Source of the DNA: Amycolatopsis acididurans
Lineage (GTDB): Bacteria; Actinomycetota; Actinomycetes; Mycobacteriales; Pseudonocardiaceae
Assembly (NCBI RefSeq): GCF_012328925.1
Contig: NZ_JAAXLS010000024.1
Span: 1 to 64,000 of the forward strand
Reading direction: 5' to 3'
DNA: 64,000 nt
Shown here: positions 16,589 through 24,098 of the stretch, piece after piece
How positions within the stretch are numbered: position 1 is the first letter of the stretch
Layout: the number at the start of each line of letters is the position of its first letter
The notes under the pieces: generated by a model
What the model was told of the DNA's origin: nothing
Database searches by the model: none
Seen by the model: only the letters and a program-made list of their open reading frames with translations
Program-made: the position numbers and the translations under genes

Positions 16589-16648
16589 GTCAAGCCTCCG
16601 GCCTCATCGCTGCAACTGGTGCCTTGATGCTAGCGGTCGCGCGCCCAA

Positions 16649-17062
16649 CTACCGAGAGTCCATCGGCTGTAGTGCGTCCCAGCCGAGTGAGTCGCCGCCG
16701 AGCCGTTGCGCGAGCCCGGCCATCCGGGACCGTTCCTGGGCGCAGTGCAACGCGTCGAGATGCTGGACGCGCAAGGCGTGCAACCGCGAAGTTCCCTCCG
16801 ATTCGGACACCGTGCGTAATTCCCACCCGTCCTGGGCCAGCAACCCGCCCGCCTCCGCCACCCGTCCGGCCGGCAGCGACAGGTGGTGGCGCAGCACCGC
16901 GACCTCGTTCTCCCGCCACGAGTGTGATCTCGCCAGCACTGCGGAATCCGCCTCGCCGATCTCGAAGGCCTCCGCCACCACCGCGAGCCCCGGCGTGTCG
17001 GGTGTGAGCTCCGGCATTTTCTCCTTTCTCAGCAGGTCACGGACTCGATCGAGCAAACTCAC
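16649..17062 (-). CDS. Conserved hypothetical protein, 137 aa
   Basis: This soluble, mostly helical protein (SLLDRVRDLLRKEKMPELTP... TPGLAVVAEAFEIGEADS... LSLPAGRVAEAGGLLAQDGWELR) has a repeated leucine-rich middle. No catalytic signature is visible. GTG 17062 (with GAGG about 7 nt upstream) is preferred to TTG 17068. It is divergent from ctaE and upstream of the pseudo-receiver and trpD on the same strand. Function unknown. Confidence 0.68.
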   Translation of the reverse strand: MSLLDRVRDLLRKEKMPELTPDTPGLAVVAEAFEIGEADSAVLARSHSWRENEVAVLRHHLSLPAGRVAEAGGLLAQDGWELRTVSESEGTSRLHALRVQHLDALHCAQERSRMAGLAQRLGGDSLGWDALQPMDSR

Positions 17063-17142
17063 CGGCAATCCTCACCCTCGGTGTTGGTGGATGTGACCAA
17101 CGCACGTGCCGACCCGACCAAGCAGGCCGGTTTCGTGGGAGA

Positions 17143-17148
17143 CATAAT
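17143..17148 (+). promoter_or_regulatory. Predicted -10 box of the ctaE-qcrCAB operon
   Basis: CATAAT lies 7 nt before GTG 17156. It indicates a leaderless ctaE mRNA and fixes the start 25 codons inside the longest open frame. Confidence 0.65.
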
Positions 17149-17155
17149 GCGACTC

Positions 17156-17776
17156 GTGACAACGGCAGCTCCCAACATCAGCCAGCGGGTGCACTCGCTG
17201 AACCGGCCGAACATGGTCAGTGTCGGCACGATCGTGTGGCTCTCCAGCGAGCTCATGTTCTTCGCCGGGCTGTTCGCGATGTTCTTCACGGTCAAGGCGC
17301 AGAACACGAGCGGCGTATGGCCGCCGATCAACCAGGCGACCGGCGAGCCGATCCATCTCGACATCCCGTACTCGCTGCCGTTCACCATCATCCTGGTGGC
17401 GTCGTCGTTCACCTGTCAGCTCGGCGTGTTCGCCGCCGAGAAGGGTGACGTCTACGGCCTGCGCCGCTGGTACATCATCACGTTCCTGATGGGCGCGGTC
17501 TTCATCGGCGGGCAGGTCGGTGAGTACATCAGCCTCATCAAGGAGGGTGTGACCATCCCGTCCGGGGCGTGGGGCTCGATCTTCTTCGTCGCGACCGGGT
17601 TCCACGGACTTCACGTGCTCGGCGGGCTCGTCGCGTTCGTGTTCCTGCTCATCCGCACCAAGATGAGCAAATTCACGCCGGCGCAGGCCACCTCGGCGAT
17701 CGTCGTGTCCTACTACTGGCACTTCGTCGACATCGTCTGGATCGGCCTGTTCGCGGTCATCGAGATCCTTCCTTGA
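17156..17776 (+). CDS. ctaE: Cytochrome c oxidase subunit III
   Basis: This is the integral-membrane subunit III of the aa3 oxidase. From GTG 17156 it is 206 residues and begins VTTAAPNISQRVHSLNRPN. It has five main helices, including SSELMFFAGLFAMFF with the conserved Glu, and ends with SYYWHFVDIVWIGLFAVIEI, the classical C-terminal block. The frame is open to TTG 17081, but 206 residues matches actinobacterial CtaE and the -10 box fits the shorter start. It leads the qcrCAB operon. Confidence 0.95.
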   Translation: MTTAAPNISQRVHSLNRPNMVSVGTIVWLSSELMFFAGLFAMFFTVKAQNTSGVWPPINQATGEPIHLDIPYSLPFTIILVASSFTCQLGVFAAEKGDVYGLRRWYIITFLMGAVFIGGQVGEYISLIKEGVTIPSGAWGSIFFVATGFHGLHVLGGLVAFVFLLIRTKMSKFTPAQATSAIVVSYYWHFVDIVWIGLFAVIEILP

Positions 17777-17825
17777 CCGCACCCAGCTCGTCCCGAACTC
17801 ACCAAACAGCAAGGGTTGCCGCAAG

Positions 17826-18644
17826 ATGACCACCAGCAAGAAGTCCTCCGGGCGTCGCTTCGGCGCGCGCACCAAGATGCGCAGGCGGATCGCCGGCCTG
17901 CTGGCACTGGGCGTCGCGCTGATCGGGGCGGGCGCGATCTACGCCGTCTTCGTGCCGAAGGCGCAGACCGCGCAGGCGCAGGAGGATCCGGCGCAGCTGC
18001 GGCTGGGCCAGCAGGTCTACAACAACACCTGCATCACCTGTCACGGCGCGAACCTGCAGGGTGTGCAGGACCGTGGACCGAGCCTCATCGGTGTCGGCGA
18101 CGCCGCCGTGTACTTCCAGACTTCCTCCGGCCGCATGCCGATGGTGCGCCAGGAGGCACAGGCCGAGCGCAAGCCGCCGAAGCTGAGCCCCGAGGAGATC
18201 GACGCGGTCGGCGCCTACATCCAGGCCAACGGCGGCGGCCCGGAGCGGCCCGCCGAGACCGGCGCGGCGCTGCAGGGCTCCGACCCGGCCCGCGGCGGTG
18301 AGCTGTTCCGCCTCAACTGTGCTTCGTGTCACAACTTCACCGGTCGCGGCGGCGCGCTGTCCGCGGGCAAGTTCGCGCCCCAGCTGGACGCGGCCACCGA
18401 GGACCAGATCTACACCGCGATGCTGACCGGCCCGCAGAACATGCCGAAGTTCTCCGACCGGCAGCTCACGCCGGACGAGAAGAAGGACATCATCGCCTAC
18501 ATCAAGTCGGTGTCGGACAACAACAACAATCCGGGTGGCGACTCGCTCGGTGGGTTCGGGCCGGCATCCGAGGGCGTCATCGCGTGGATCGTGGGTATCG
18601 CCGCGCTGGTCGGTGTGACCCTGTGGATTGGATCGAGGGCATGA
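17826..18644 (+). CDS. qcrC: Di-haem cytochrome c of the bcc complex
   Basis: QcrC carries electrons from the bcc complex directly to Cu-A of the oxidase, replacing a soluble cytochrome c. The 272 residues have a basic N-terminus with an uncleaved signal anchor (IAGLLALGVALIGAGAIYAVF), two CxxCH haem sites (NTCITCHGANL about residue 64-74; NCASCHNFTG about 163-172), axial Met candidates (GRMPM; NMPKF), and a C-terminal anchor helix. The stop overlaps the qcrA ATG as ATGA. Confidence 0.96.
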   Translation: MTTSKKSSGRRFGARTKMRRRIAGLLALGVALIGAGAIYAVFVPKAQTAQAQEDPAQLRLGQQVYNNTCITCHGANLQGVQDRGPSLIGVGDAAVYFQTSSGRMPMVRQEAQAERKPPKLSPEEIDAVGAYIQANGGGPERPAETGAALQGSDPARGGELFRLNCASCHNFTGRGGALSAGKFAPQLDAATEDQIYTAMLTGPQNMPKFSDRQLTPDEKKDIIAYIKSVSDNNNNPGGDSLGGFGPASEGVIAWIVGIAALVGVTLWIGSRA

Positions 18645-19783
18645 GCAGCAACGAGGGGACGAACCTCCCGTCGGACGAAGAGCTGGCGGGCATGGACCGC
18701 GACCAGCTTCTCGAGCTGGGCGGCCGGCTCGACGGGGTCGAGCTCGTCGACTACCCGGACCCGTGGCCGGTCAAGGGCACCCGGGCCGAGAAGCGTGCCG
18801 AGCGCGTGGTGGCGCTGTGGTTCACCATCGCCGGTCTCGCCGGGCTCGGTTTCGTGGTCAGCCTCATCTGGTGGCCGTGGCAGTACAAGGCCCCGGGCCA
18901 GCAGGGCACGTTCCTGTACTCGCTCTACACGCCGATGCTGGGCATCACGCTCGGCATCTGCGTGATCGCGCTCGGTGCCGGAATCATCCTGTACACCAAG
19001 CGGTTCGTCCCGCACGAGCTCGCGGTGCAGGAGCGGCACGACGGCAACGGCACAGGCTCCGCCGAGATCGACCGCAAGACGATCGTCGCGCACCTCGAGG
19101 ACGCGGGCAGCCGCAGCACCATCGCCCGCCGCTCGCTGGTCAAGCGGTCGGTCGGCCTCGCGGGCGGTGCGCTCGGCCTCGGCCTGGTCGCGCTCCCGGT
19201 CGCGTCCTTCATCAAGAGCCCGTGGAAGGAAAGCGACCCGGCGAACACGCTGTGGCACACGCCGTGGATGAAGGAGACCCCCAACGAGGTGGTCTACATG
19301 CGGCGCTACACCGGCGACCCGCACGAGGTGAAGCTGATCCGTCCCGAGGATCTCGACGCCGGCGCGATGGAGACGGTGTACCCGTTCCGCGAGTCCGAGC
19401 GCAACGACCCGGAGAAGCTCGCCGCGATCTTCCTGCGGTCCGACAGCCCGGTCATGTTGATCCGCCTGCGCCCGGAGGACGCCCAGCGCGTCGTCAAGCG
19501 CAAGGGCCAGGAGGACTTCAACTTCGGCGAGTACTACGCCTACACCAAGGTCTGCAGCCACGTCGGCTGCCCGACCTCGCTGTATGAGCAGCGGACCAAC
19601 CGGATCCTCTGCCCGTGCCACCAGTCGCAGTTCGACGCGCTGCACTATGCGAAGCCCATCTTCGGTCCGGCGACTCGCGCTCTGGCCCAGTTGCCCATTA
19701 CCGTGAACGAAGAGGGATACATGGTCGCTCGGGGCGATTTCATCGAGCCTGTGGGACCGGCCTTTTGGGAGCGGAAGTCATGA
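18641..19783 (+). CDS. qcrA: Rieske iron-sulfur subunit of the bcc complex
   Basis: QcrA moves electrons from menaquinol to cytochrome cc. The 380-residue protein has the actinobacterial build: a long acidic N-terminus, three transmembrane helices (about residues 64-83, 103-123, 169-188) with an RRSLVKRS twin-arginine-like stretch before the third, and a C-terminal Rieske domain with CSHVGC and CPCHQS [2Fe-2S] ligands. The start overlaps qcrC by 4 bp (ATGA) and the end overlaps qcrB by 4 bp. Confidence 0.96.
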   Translation: MSSNEGTNLPSDEELAGMDRDQLLELGGRLDGVELVDYPDPWPVKGTRAEKRAERVVALWFTIAGLAGLGFVVSLIWWPWQYKAPGQQGTFLYSLYTPMLGITLGICVIALGAGIILYTKRFVPHELAVQERHDGNGTGSAEIDRKTIVAHLEDAGSRSTIARRSLVKRSVGLAGGALGLGLVALPVASFIKSPWKESDPANTLWHTPWMKETPNEVVYMRRYTGDPHEVKLIRPEDLDAGAMETVYPFRESERNDPEKLAAIFLRSDSPVMLIRLRPEDAQRVVKRKGQEDFNFGEYYAYTKVCSHVGCPTSLYEQRTNRILCPCHQSQFDALHYAKPIFGPATRALAQLPITVNEEGYMVARGDFIEPVGPAFWERKS

Positions 19784-21432
19784 GTTCACTCACCACCCCC
19801 ACGAAGGGCTCGAGCCTCCTGCAACGGCAGGCGGCCGAGGCCGGGGAGAACATGGACCAGCGGTATCGCCTGGCCAAGGGCATCCGCCACCAGTTCAACA
19901 AGGTCTTCCCGACGCACTGGTCGTTCCTGCTCGGCGAGATCGCGCTCTACAGCTTCATCATCCTGATCCTGTCGGGCGTGTACCTGACCTTGTTCTTCGA
20001 CCCGTCGATGGCCGAGGTCGCCTACCACGGCAGCTTCAAGAACCTCCAGGGCGTCGAGATGTCCCGGGCGTTCGCGACGACGCTGGACATCTCGTTCGAC
20101 GTGCGTGGCGGCCTGTTCGTGCGGCAGCTGCACCACTGGGCGGCGCTGGTGTTCGTCGCGGCGATGATGGTGCACATGTTCCGGATCTTCTTCACCGGAG
20201 CGTTCCGCAAGCCGCGTGAGGCGAACTGGATCATCGGTGCGCTGCTGCTGATCCTGGGCATGTTCGAGGGCTTCTTCGGCTACTCGCTGCCGGACGACCT
20301 GCTGTCGGGCACCGGCGTCCGGGCCACCCTGTCGGGCATCGTGCTCTCGGTGCCGATCATGGGCACCTGGCTGCACTGGGCGCTGTTCGGCGGCGAGTTC
20401 CCCGGCGACGTGATCGTGCCGCGCATGTACACGCTGCACATCCTGTTGCTGCCGGGCATCATGCTCGCGCTCGTCGGCGCGCACCTTGCGCTGGTCTGGT
20501 ACCAGAAGCACACCCAGTTCCCCGGTGTGCGGCGCAAGGAGACCAACGTCGTCGGCGTGCGGATCATGCCGTACTTCGCGCTCAAGGCCAGCGCGTTCTT
20601 CATCCTGACCACCGGCATCATCGCGCTGATGGCGGGTGTGTTCCAGATCAACCCGATCTGGAACATCGGACCGTACAGTCCCTCACAGGTGTCGGCCGGT
20701 TCGCAGCCGGACTGGTACCTGGCCTGGGCGGACGGTCTGCTGCGTGTCTTCCCCGCGTGGGAGCTGTACCTGGGCAACTACACGGTCCCGGCGGTGTTCT
20801 TCGCCGGTGCGGTGTGGATGCCGGTCCTGATCGGGCTGCTCATCGCGTACCCGTTCATCGAGCGCAAGCTGTCGAAGGACACCGCGCACCACAACCTGCT
20901 GCAGCGCCCGCGTGACGCACCGGTCCGCACCAGCATCGGCGTGATGGCGCTCGCGTTCTTCATGGTGATCGAGCTGTCGGGCTTCAACGACATCATCGCC
21001 TACCACTTCGACATCTCGCTGAACGCGACGACGTGGGCCGGCCGGATCGGGATCCTGGTGGTGCCGCCGCTGGCGTACTTCATCACCTACCGGCTCTGCC
21101 TCGGCTTGCAGCGGGCGGACCGCGAGGTGCTGGAGCACGGCATCGAGACGGGCATCATCAAGCGCCTGCCGCACGGTGAGTTCATCGAGGTCCACCAGCC
21201 GCTCGGCGGTGTGGACGCCCACGGCCACGCGATCCCGCTGGAGTACCAGGGCGCGCCGGTGCCGAAGAAGATGAACGCGCTGGGTGCGGCCGGACGCCCG
21301 GTGCCGGGCACCATCCTGGCCCCGGACCCGGCCGAGGAGAGCGCCGCTCTGGAACGTGCCAAGGGCAACGGCCACGGTGCGCCTTCGGAGCAGGAGGTCC
21401 CGGCGGGCTGGTCCACGCCGGAGTCGCACTAG
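19780..21432 (+). CDS. qcrB: Cytochrome b subunit of the bcc complex
   Basis: QcrB is the menaquinol-oxidising cytochrome b, the target of Q203-type drugs in mycobacteria. The 550 residues contain the paired haem histidines in QLHHWAALVFVAAMMVHMFR and RMYTLHILLLPGIMLALVGAHLALV, the NPIWNIGPYSPSQVSAGSQPDWY segment of the Qo region (PDWY replaces the PEWY motif), and a hydrophilic C-terminal extension of about 100 residues ending in AGWSTPESH. ATG 19780 overlaps the qcrA stop. A hairpin terminator follows. Confidence 0.96.
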   Translation: MSSLTTPTKGSSLLQRQAAEAGENMDQRYRLAKGIRHQFNKVFPTHWSFLLGEIALYSFIILILSGVYLTLFFDPSMAEVAYHGSFKNLQGVEMSRAFATTLDISFDVRGGLFVRQLHHWAALVFVAAMMVHMFRIFFTGAFRKPREANWIIGALLLILGMFEGFFGYSLPDDLLSGTGVRATLSGIVLSVPIMGTWLHWALFGGEFPGDVIVPRMYTLHILLLPGIMLALVGAHLALVWYQKHTQFPGVRRKETNVVGVRIMPYFALKASAFFILTTGIIALMAGVFQINPIWNIGPYSPSQVSAGSQPDWYLAWADGLLRVFPAWELYLGNYTVPAVFFAGAVWMPVLIGLLIAYPFIERKLSKDTAHHNLLQRPRDAPVRTSIGVMALAFFMVIELSGFNDIIAYHFDISLNATTWAGRIGILVVPPLAYFITYRLCLGLQRADREVLEHGIETGIIKRLPHGEFIEVHQPLGGVDAHGHAIPLEYQGAPVPKKMNALGAAGRPVPGTILAPDPAEESAALERAKGNGHGAPSEQEVPAGWSTPESH

Positions 21433-21443
21433 CAAGCAAGAGA

Positions 21444-21481
21444 AGAGGCCCCGCCACCCCCACCGGGTTGGCGGGGCCTCT
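21444..21481 (+). terminator. Intrinsic terminator of ctaE-qcrCAB
   Basis: A 13-bp perfect stem (21444-21456 with 21469-21481) around a 12-nt loop is followed by TTCTTTG, which is U-rich for this genome. Confidence 0.88.
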
Positions 21482-21566
21482 TTCTTTGTGGATGGACGTG
21501 GATGGACAACGCCAGGCGGCGCCACCGCACCGAGCGACCAGGCAACGAACCGCCGCAGGCAACGAT
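21482..21566. other. Start of the 21482-21971 gene-free stretch
   Basis: This non-coding DNA lies between the qcrB terminator and the repeat copy B. It contains a short direct duplication, GTGGATGGAC then GTGGATGGAC near 21487-21505. No gene, RNA or promoter was recognised. Confidence 0.5.
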
Positions 21567-21752
21567 GGCGAAGCCGAGCGAACGCCAGACCTCCCTCGCC
21601 CCGATCCCCAGCCGAACAACGCCGCGCTCTGCGGTGTCCAGGCTTGCGCAGCAACCGCGCAGCGGCGCCGAAGGCGGCCTTGACACGGCCCGAGCGCGGC
21701 GTAGAACGCTCAGGGGAGCGGGGTGGGGGAGGTTCCCGGCAGCCGAGGACGG

Positions 21753-21797
21753 GACCGGCACCGGGCGGACCGGCACCGGGGGAACCGGCACCGGGGA
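21753..21797. repeat. Three tandem 15-bp units
   Basis: Units at 21753-21767, 21768-21782 and 21783-21797 share ACCGGCACCGGG. They lie inside repeat copy B and are absent from copy A, so they arose or were inserted later. There are no spacers, so this is not a CRISPR. Confidence 0.85.
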
Positions 21798-21880
21798 AAA
21801 GATGCCTCGCCGGCGGGCAGGCTCCGGGATGACCTTCGGGAACGGGGTCGTCTCGCCTTGGGAGGTGGGTCGCCGGGCGG

Positions 21881-21927
21881 TGTGGTCATCCCGTCGCCTG
21901 CGGTGTTCAGGCGACGGGATGACCACA
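21881..21927. repeat. Nested perfect inverted repeat, 20-bp arms
   Basis: Arms 21881-21900 and 21908-21927 are perfect complements around a 7-nt CGGTGTT loop. The element interrupts repeat copy B between blocks that are contiguous in copy A. It resembles a small palindromic mobile element (REP/MITE-like). Confidence 0.85.
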
Positions 21928-21971
21928 CCTGGCGGCTTCGTTTGTTTGCTGGGCGTTTCGCTCGCTTCTGC

Positions 21972-22253
21972 CTACTCTTCGGCGCCTATGGCGAAGGCGC
22001 TTTCCGTGTCCGCTGTGGAGTACGACCTGAAGGCGATGTGGGTGTCGGTGTCGATGACGCCTTCCACGCGGCTGATCTTGCCGGGGATCAGGTCCGCAAG
22101 GCCCTCATGGTCGTGCACGCGCACGATGGCGATCAGGTCGACGTCGCCGGCGCACGAGTACACCTCGGACACCCCCTCGATGTCCGCGATCGCCTGCGCG
22201 GTTTCCGGGATGCTGTCCGCCACGGCATGAATCAGCACGATCGCGGTGATCAC
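21972..22253 (-). CDS. Stand-alone Lrp/AsnC ligand-binding (RAM) domain protein
   Basis: This 93-residue protein is a RAM domain without the usual helix-turn-helix. It reads ITAIVLIHAVADSIPETAQAI, then GVSEVYSCAGDVDLIAIVRV and SRVEGVIDTDTHIAFRSYS, the beta-alpha-beta pattern of the Lrp effector domain. Such stand-alone domains form oligomers and bind amino acids. GTG 22253 has GGAGGAG upstream. It is the last gene before repeat copy B. The ligand is unknown. Confidence 0.85.
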   Translation of the reverse strand: MITAIVLIHAVADSIPETAQAIADIEGVSEVYSCAGDVDLIAIVRVHDHEGLADLIPGKISRVEGVIDTDTHIAFRSYSTADTESAFAIGAEE

Positions 22254-22304
22254 GTCTACTCCTCCTCGCCCGAGATGTCAGCGTCGCGATCGTATCCAGG
22301 TCAC

Positions 22305-24014
22305 TCAGCCCACCGCTCGTTCCAGCTCGTTCGCCACGCTGGCGCGCTCGAGCCAGTCCTGCCAGCCGCCCGCACCGTACGCGGGCTCGGCCCACGGCAC
22401 GGCGGTGCGGACGAGCCGGACACCCGGTTTGGTCAGCCACCGCAGCAGCAGCCCGGCCTCTTCCGGCGGCGCACCGTAGAGCGGCCCGTCCGCCGGTGCG
22501 ACGGTCTCCGCCGAGGCGACGAGAGCGTCCACGATCGGCATCGGCGGCACGCCCCTGCGCGCCACCCCGGCCGAGGCGAGCCGCCCGTGACGGATCACCG
22601 CGAACTCCCAGCCACCCTTGCCGTCCGGCGCGGCGGCGACCAGTTCGGGAATCGCGGCGAGTGCGCTCAGCCGGTGGGCCTTGGCGACGGCGCGCACGAG
22701 AATCGCCAGCTCGTCCCGTCGCCGGGCGGCCTGCTCGAAGTGCTGGGCCGCCGCCAGATCCTCCAGCTGCCGCAACGCCGACCGCAGCGGCTTGGCGTTG
22801 CGGCCGCCGATCAGGTCTCGCACCGCGAACACCGAAGGGGAGTAGGCCTCGACGCTCTGCCGGCCCGCGCAAGGTGCCCCGCAGCGCCCGAGCTCCGCGA
22901 GCGCACACGGCCGCCCCGACGGTGCGGTCGCGGAGATCCGCTGGCTGCACGTCCGAAGGCCGGACGCGCCGGCGAGCACGTCCGCCGCGAGCTTGGCCAT
23001 CGCCTGCGAGTTGAACGGGCCGAGCGCGCCGTCCTTGGGCAGCCGCACCACCGACAGCCGGGGAAACGCCTCGTCGGTGAGCACGACCCACCACGACTTG
23101 CGCGGGTTCTTCGAGCGCCGGTTGTAGGAGGGGCGGTGCGCGGCCAGCAGCCGCAGCTCCCGCACCTGCGCCTCCAGCGCGTGCGAACACTCGATGCCGT
23201 CGACCCGGTGCGCGAGCCCGACCATCTCACGGATCCGGCCCCGGCTGTCCGAACCGGTGAAGTACTGCCGCACCCGGCGCCGCAGGTTGCCCGTCGTGCC
23301 GACGTAGAGCACCTCGTCACCGGGCCCGCGGAACAGGTACACGCCCGGCAGCTCCGGCAGGTGCGCCGCCATCCCACGCTTGGCGCGCTGTGCGGGCGTG
23401 ACCTCGGGCAGATAGTCGACCAGCTCCTCCAGCGAGTGCACGCCCACCGGGCCGAGCCGCTCCAGCAGCGCGTGCAGCACGTCCACGGTGGCGCGGGCGT
23501 CCTGCAGCGCGCGGTGGTTCGGCGTGGTCGCAGAACCGAACAGCGCGGCCAGCGCGCCGAGCCGGAAACTCGGCGTGTCCTGTCTGCTCAGCACCCGCCG
23601 CGCGAGCCGGACGGTGCACACGACGGCCGGTTTGGGCCAGGCGTAGCCATGGGCGGCGCAGGCGGCGCGCAGGAAACCGGTGTCGAACGGGGCGTTGTGC
23701 GCGACCAGCACCGCACCCGCCGCGAACTCGAGAAACGCGGGCAGCACCTCGTCCATGAGTGGCGCGTCGTACACCATCGCACCGGTGATCCCGGTCAGCG
23801 CGACGATCTGCGGCGGAATCGGCATTCCCGGGTTCACCAGTGTCGCGAACTCGCCGAGCACCTCGCCGCCGCGCACCTTCACGGCACCGATCTCGGTGAT
23901 CCCGTCCGGCCCCGGCTTGGTGCCCGTCGTCTCCAGGTCGAACACGACGAACGTGGTGTCCCGAAGTGGCGTGCCGAGCTCGTCGAAAGTCAGCTGATCG
24001 TGCGCCCCGTGCAT
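22305..24014 (-). CDS. DEDDh exonuclease fused to GIY-YIG (UvrC-like) domain
   Basis: This 569-residue putative nuclease is related to mycobacterial Rv2191. Residues about 20-190 are a DnaQ-type DEDDh exonuclease (FVVFDLETTGTKPGPDGITEIGAV; VLVAHNAPFDTGFL; ALQDARATVDVL with HRALQDA as Exo III). Residues about 220-300 are a GIY-YIG domain (LPGVYLFRGPGDEVLYVGTTGNLRRRVRQYF), then a UvrC-like region with CSQRISATAPSGRPCALAELGRCGAPC. Residues are as in UvrC/Cho-type nucleases, implying a DNA repair role. ATG 24014 has a -10 box 7 nt upstream; the open frame continues far upstream but only as a shadow of the NYN gene. Confidence 0.9.
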   Translation of the reverse strand: MHGAHDQLTFDELGTPLRDTTFVVFDLETTGTKPGPDGITEIGAVKVRGGEVLGEFATLVNPGMPIPPQIVALTGITGAMVYDAPLMDEVLPAFLEFAAGAVLVAHNAPFDTGFLRAACAAHGYAWPKPAVVCTVRLARRVLSRQDTPSFRLGALAALFGSATTPNHRALQDARATVDVLHALLERLGPVGVHSLEELVDYLPEVTPAQRAKRGMAAHLPELPGVYLFRGPGDEVLYVGTTGNLRRRVRQYFTGSDSRGRIREMVGLAHRVDGIECSHALEAQVRELRLLAAHRPSYNRRSKNPRKSWWVVLTDEAFPRLSVVRLPKDGALGPFNSQAMAKLAADVLAGASGLRTCSQRISATAPSGRPCALAELGRCGAPCAGRQSVEAYSPSVFAVRDLIGGRNAKPLRSALRQLEDLAAAQHFEQAARRRDELAILVRAVAKAHRLSALAAIPELVAAAPDGKGGWEFAVIRHGRLASAGVARRGVPPMPIVDALVASAETVAPADGPLYGAPPEEAGLLLRWLTKPGVRLVRTAVPWAEPAYGAGGWQDWLERASVANELERAVG

Positions 24015-24021
24015 GGTCGGC

Positions 24022-24027
24022 ACCCTA
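24022..24027 (-). promoter_or_regulatory. Predicted -10 box of the DEDDh/GIY-YIG gene
   Basis: TAGGGT on the minus strand lies 7 nt before ATG 24014, giving a leaderless transcript. Confidence 0.55.
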
Positions 24028-24086
24028 AGTAAGGGCACCGACAGTTTCCGTCGTCCTACGACGAGAGATCCGCAATGGGAAGCGAC

Positions 24087-24092
24087 TACCCT
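24087..24092 (+). promoter_or_regulatory. Predicted -10 box of the NYN gene
   Basis: TACCCT lies 6 nt before ATG 24099. This promoter and that of the exonuclease are divergent, 60 bp apart. Confidence 0.55.
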
Positions 24093-24098
24093 GGATGA

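Larger units (their letters stand above)
21567..21950. repeat. Dispersed intergenic repeat, copy B (inverted, with insertions)
   Basis: This is an inverted relative of 2687-2843. Matching blocks are about 21567-21594 (AAGCCGAGCGAACGCCAGAC), 21797-21880 and 21932-21950. Two extra segments interrupt it: about 200 bp ending in three 15-bp tandem units, and a 47-bp hairpin. It encodes no recognisable protein. Confidence 0.82.

Noticed and set aside
21753..21797. CRISPR array
   Set aside because: The three 15-bp units are contiguous without spacers and no cas gene is in the window.
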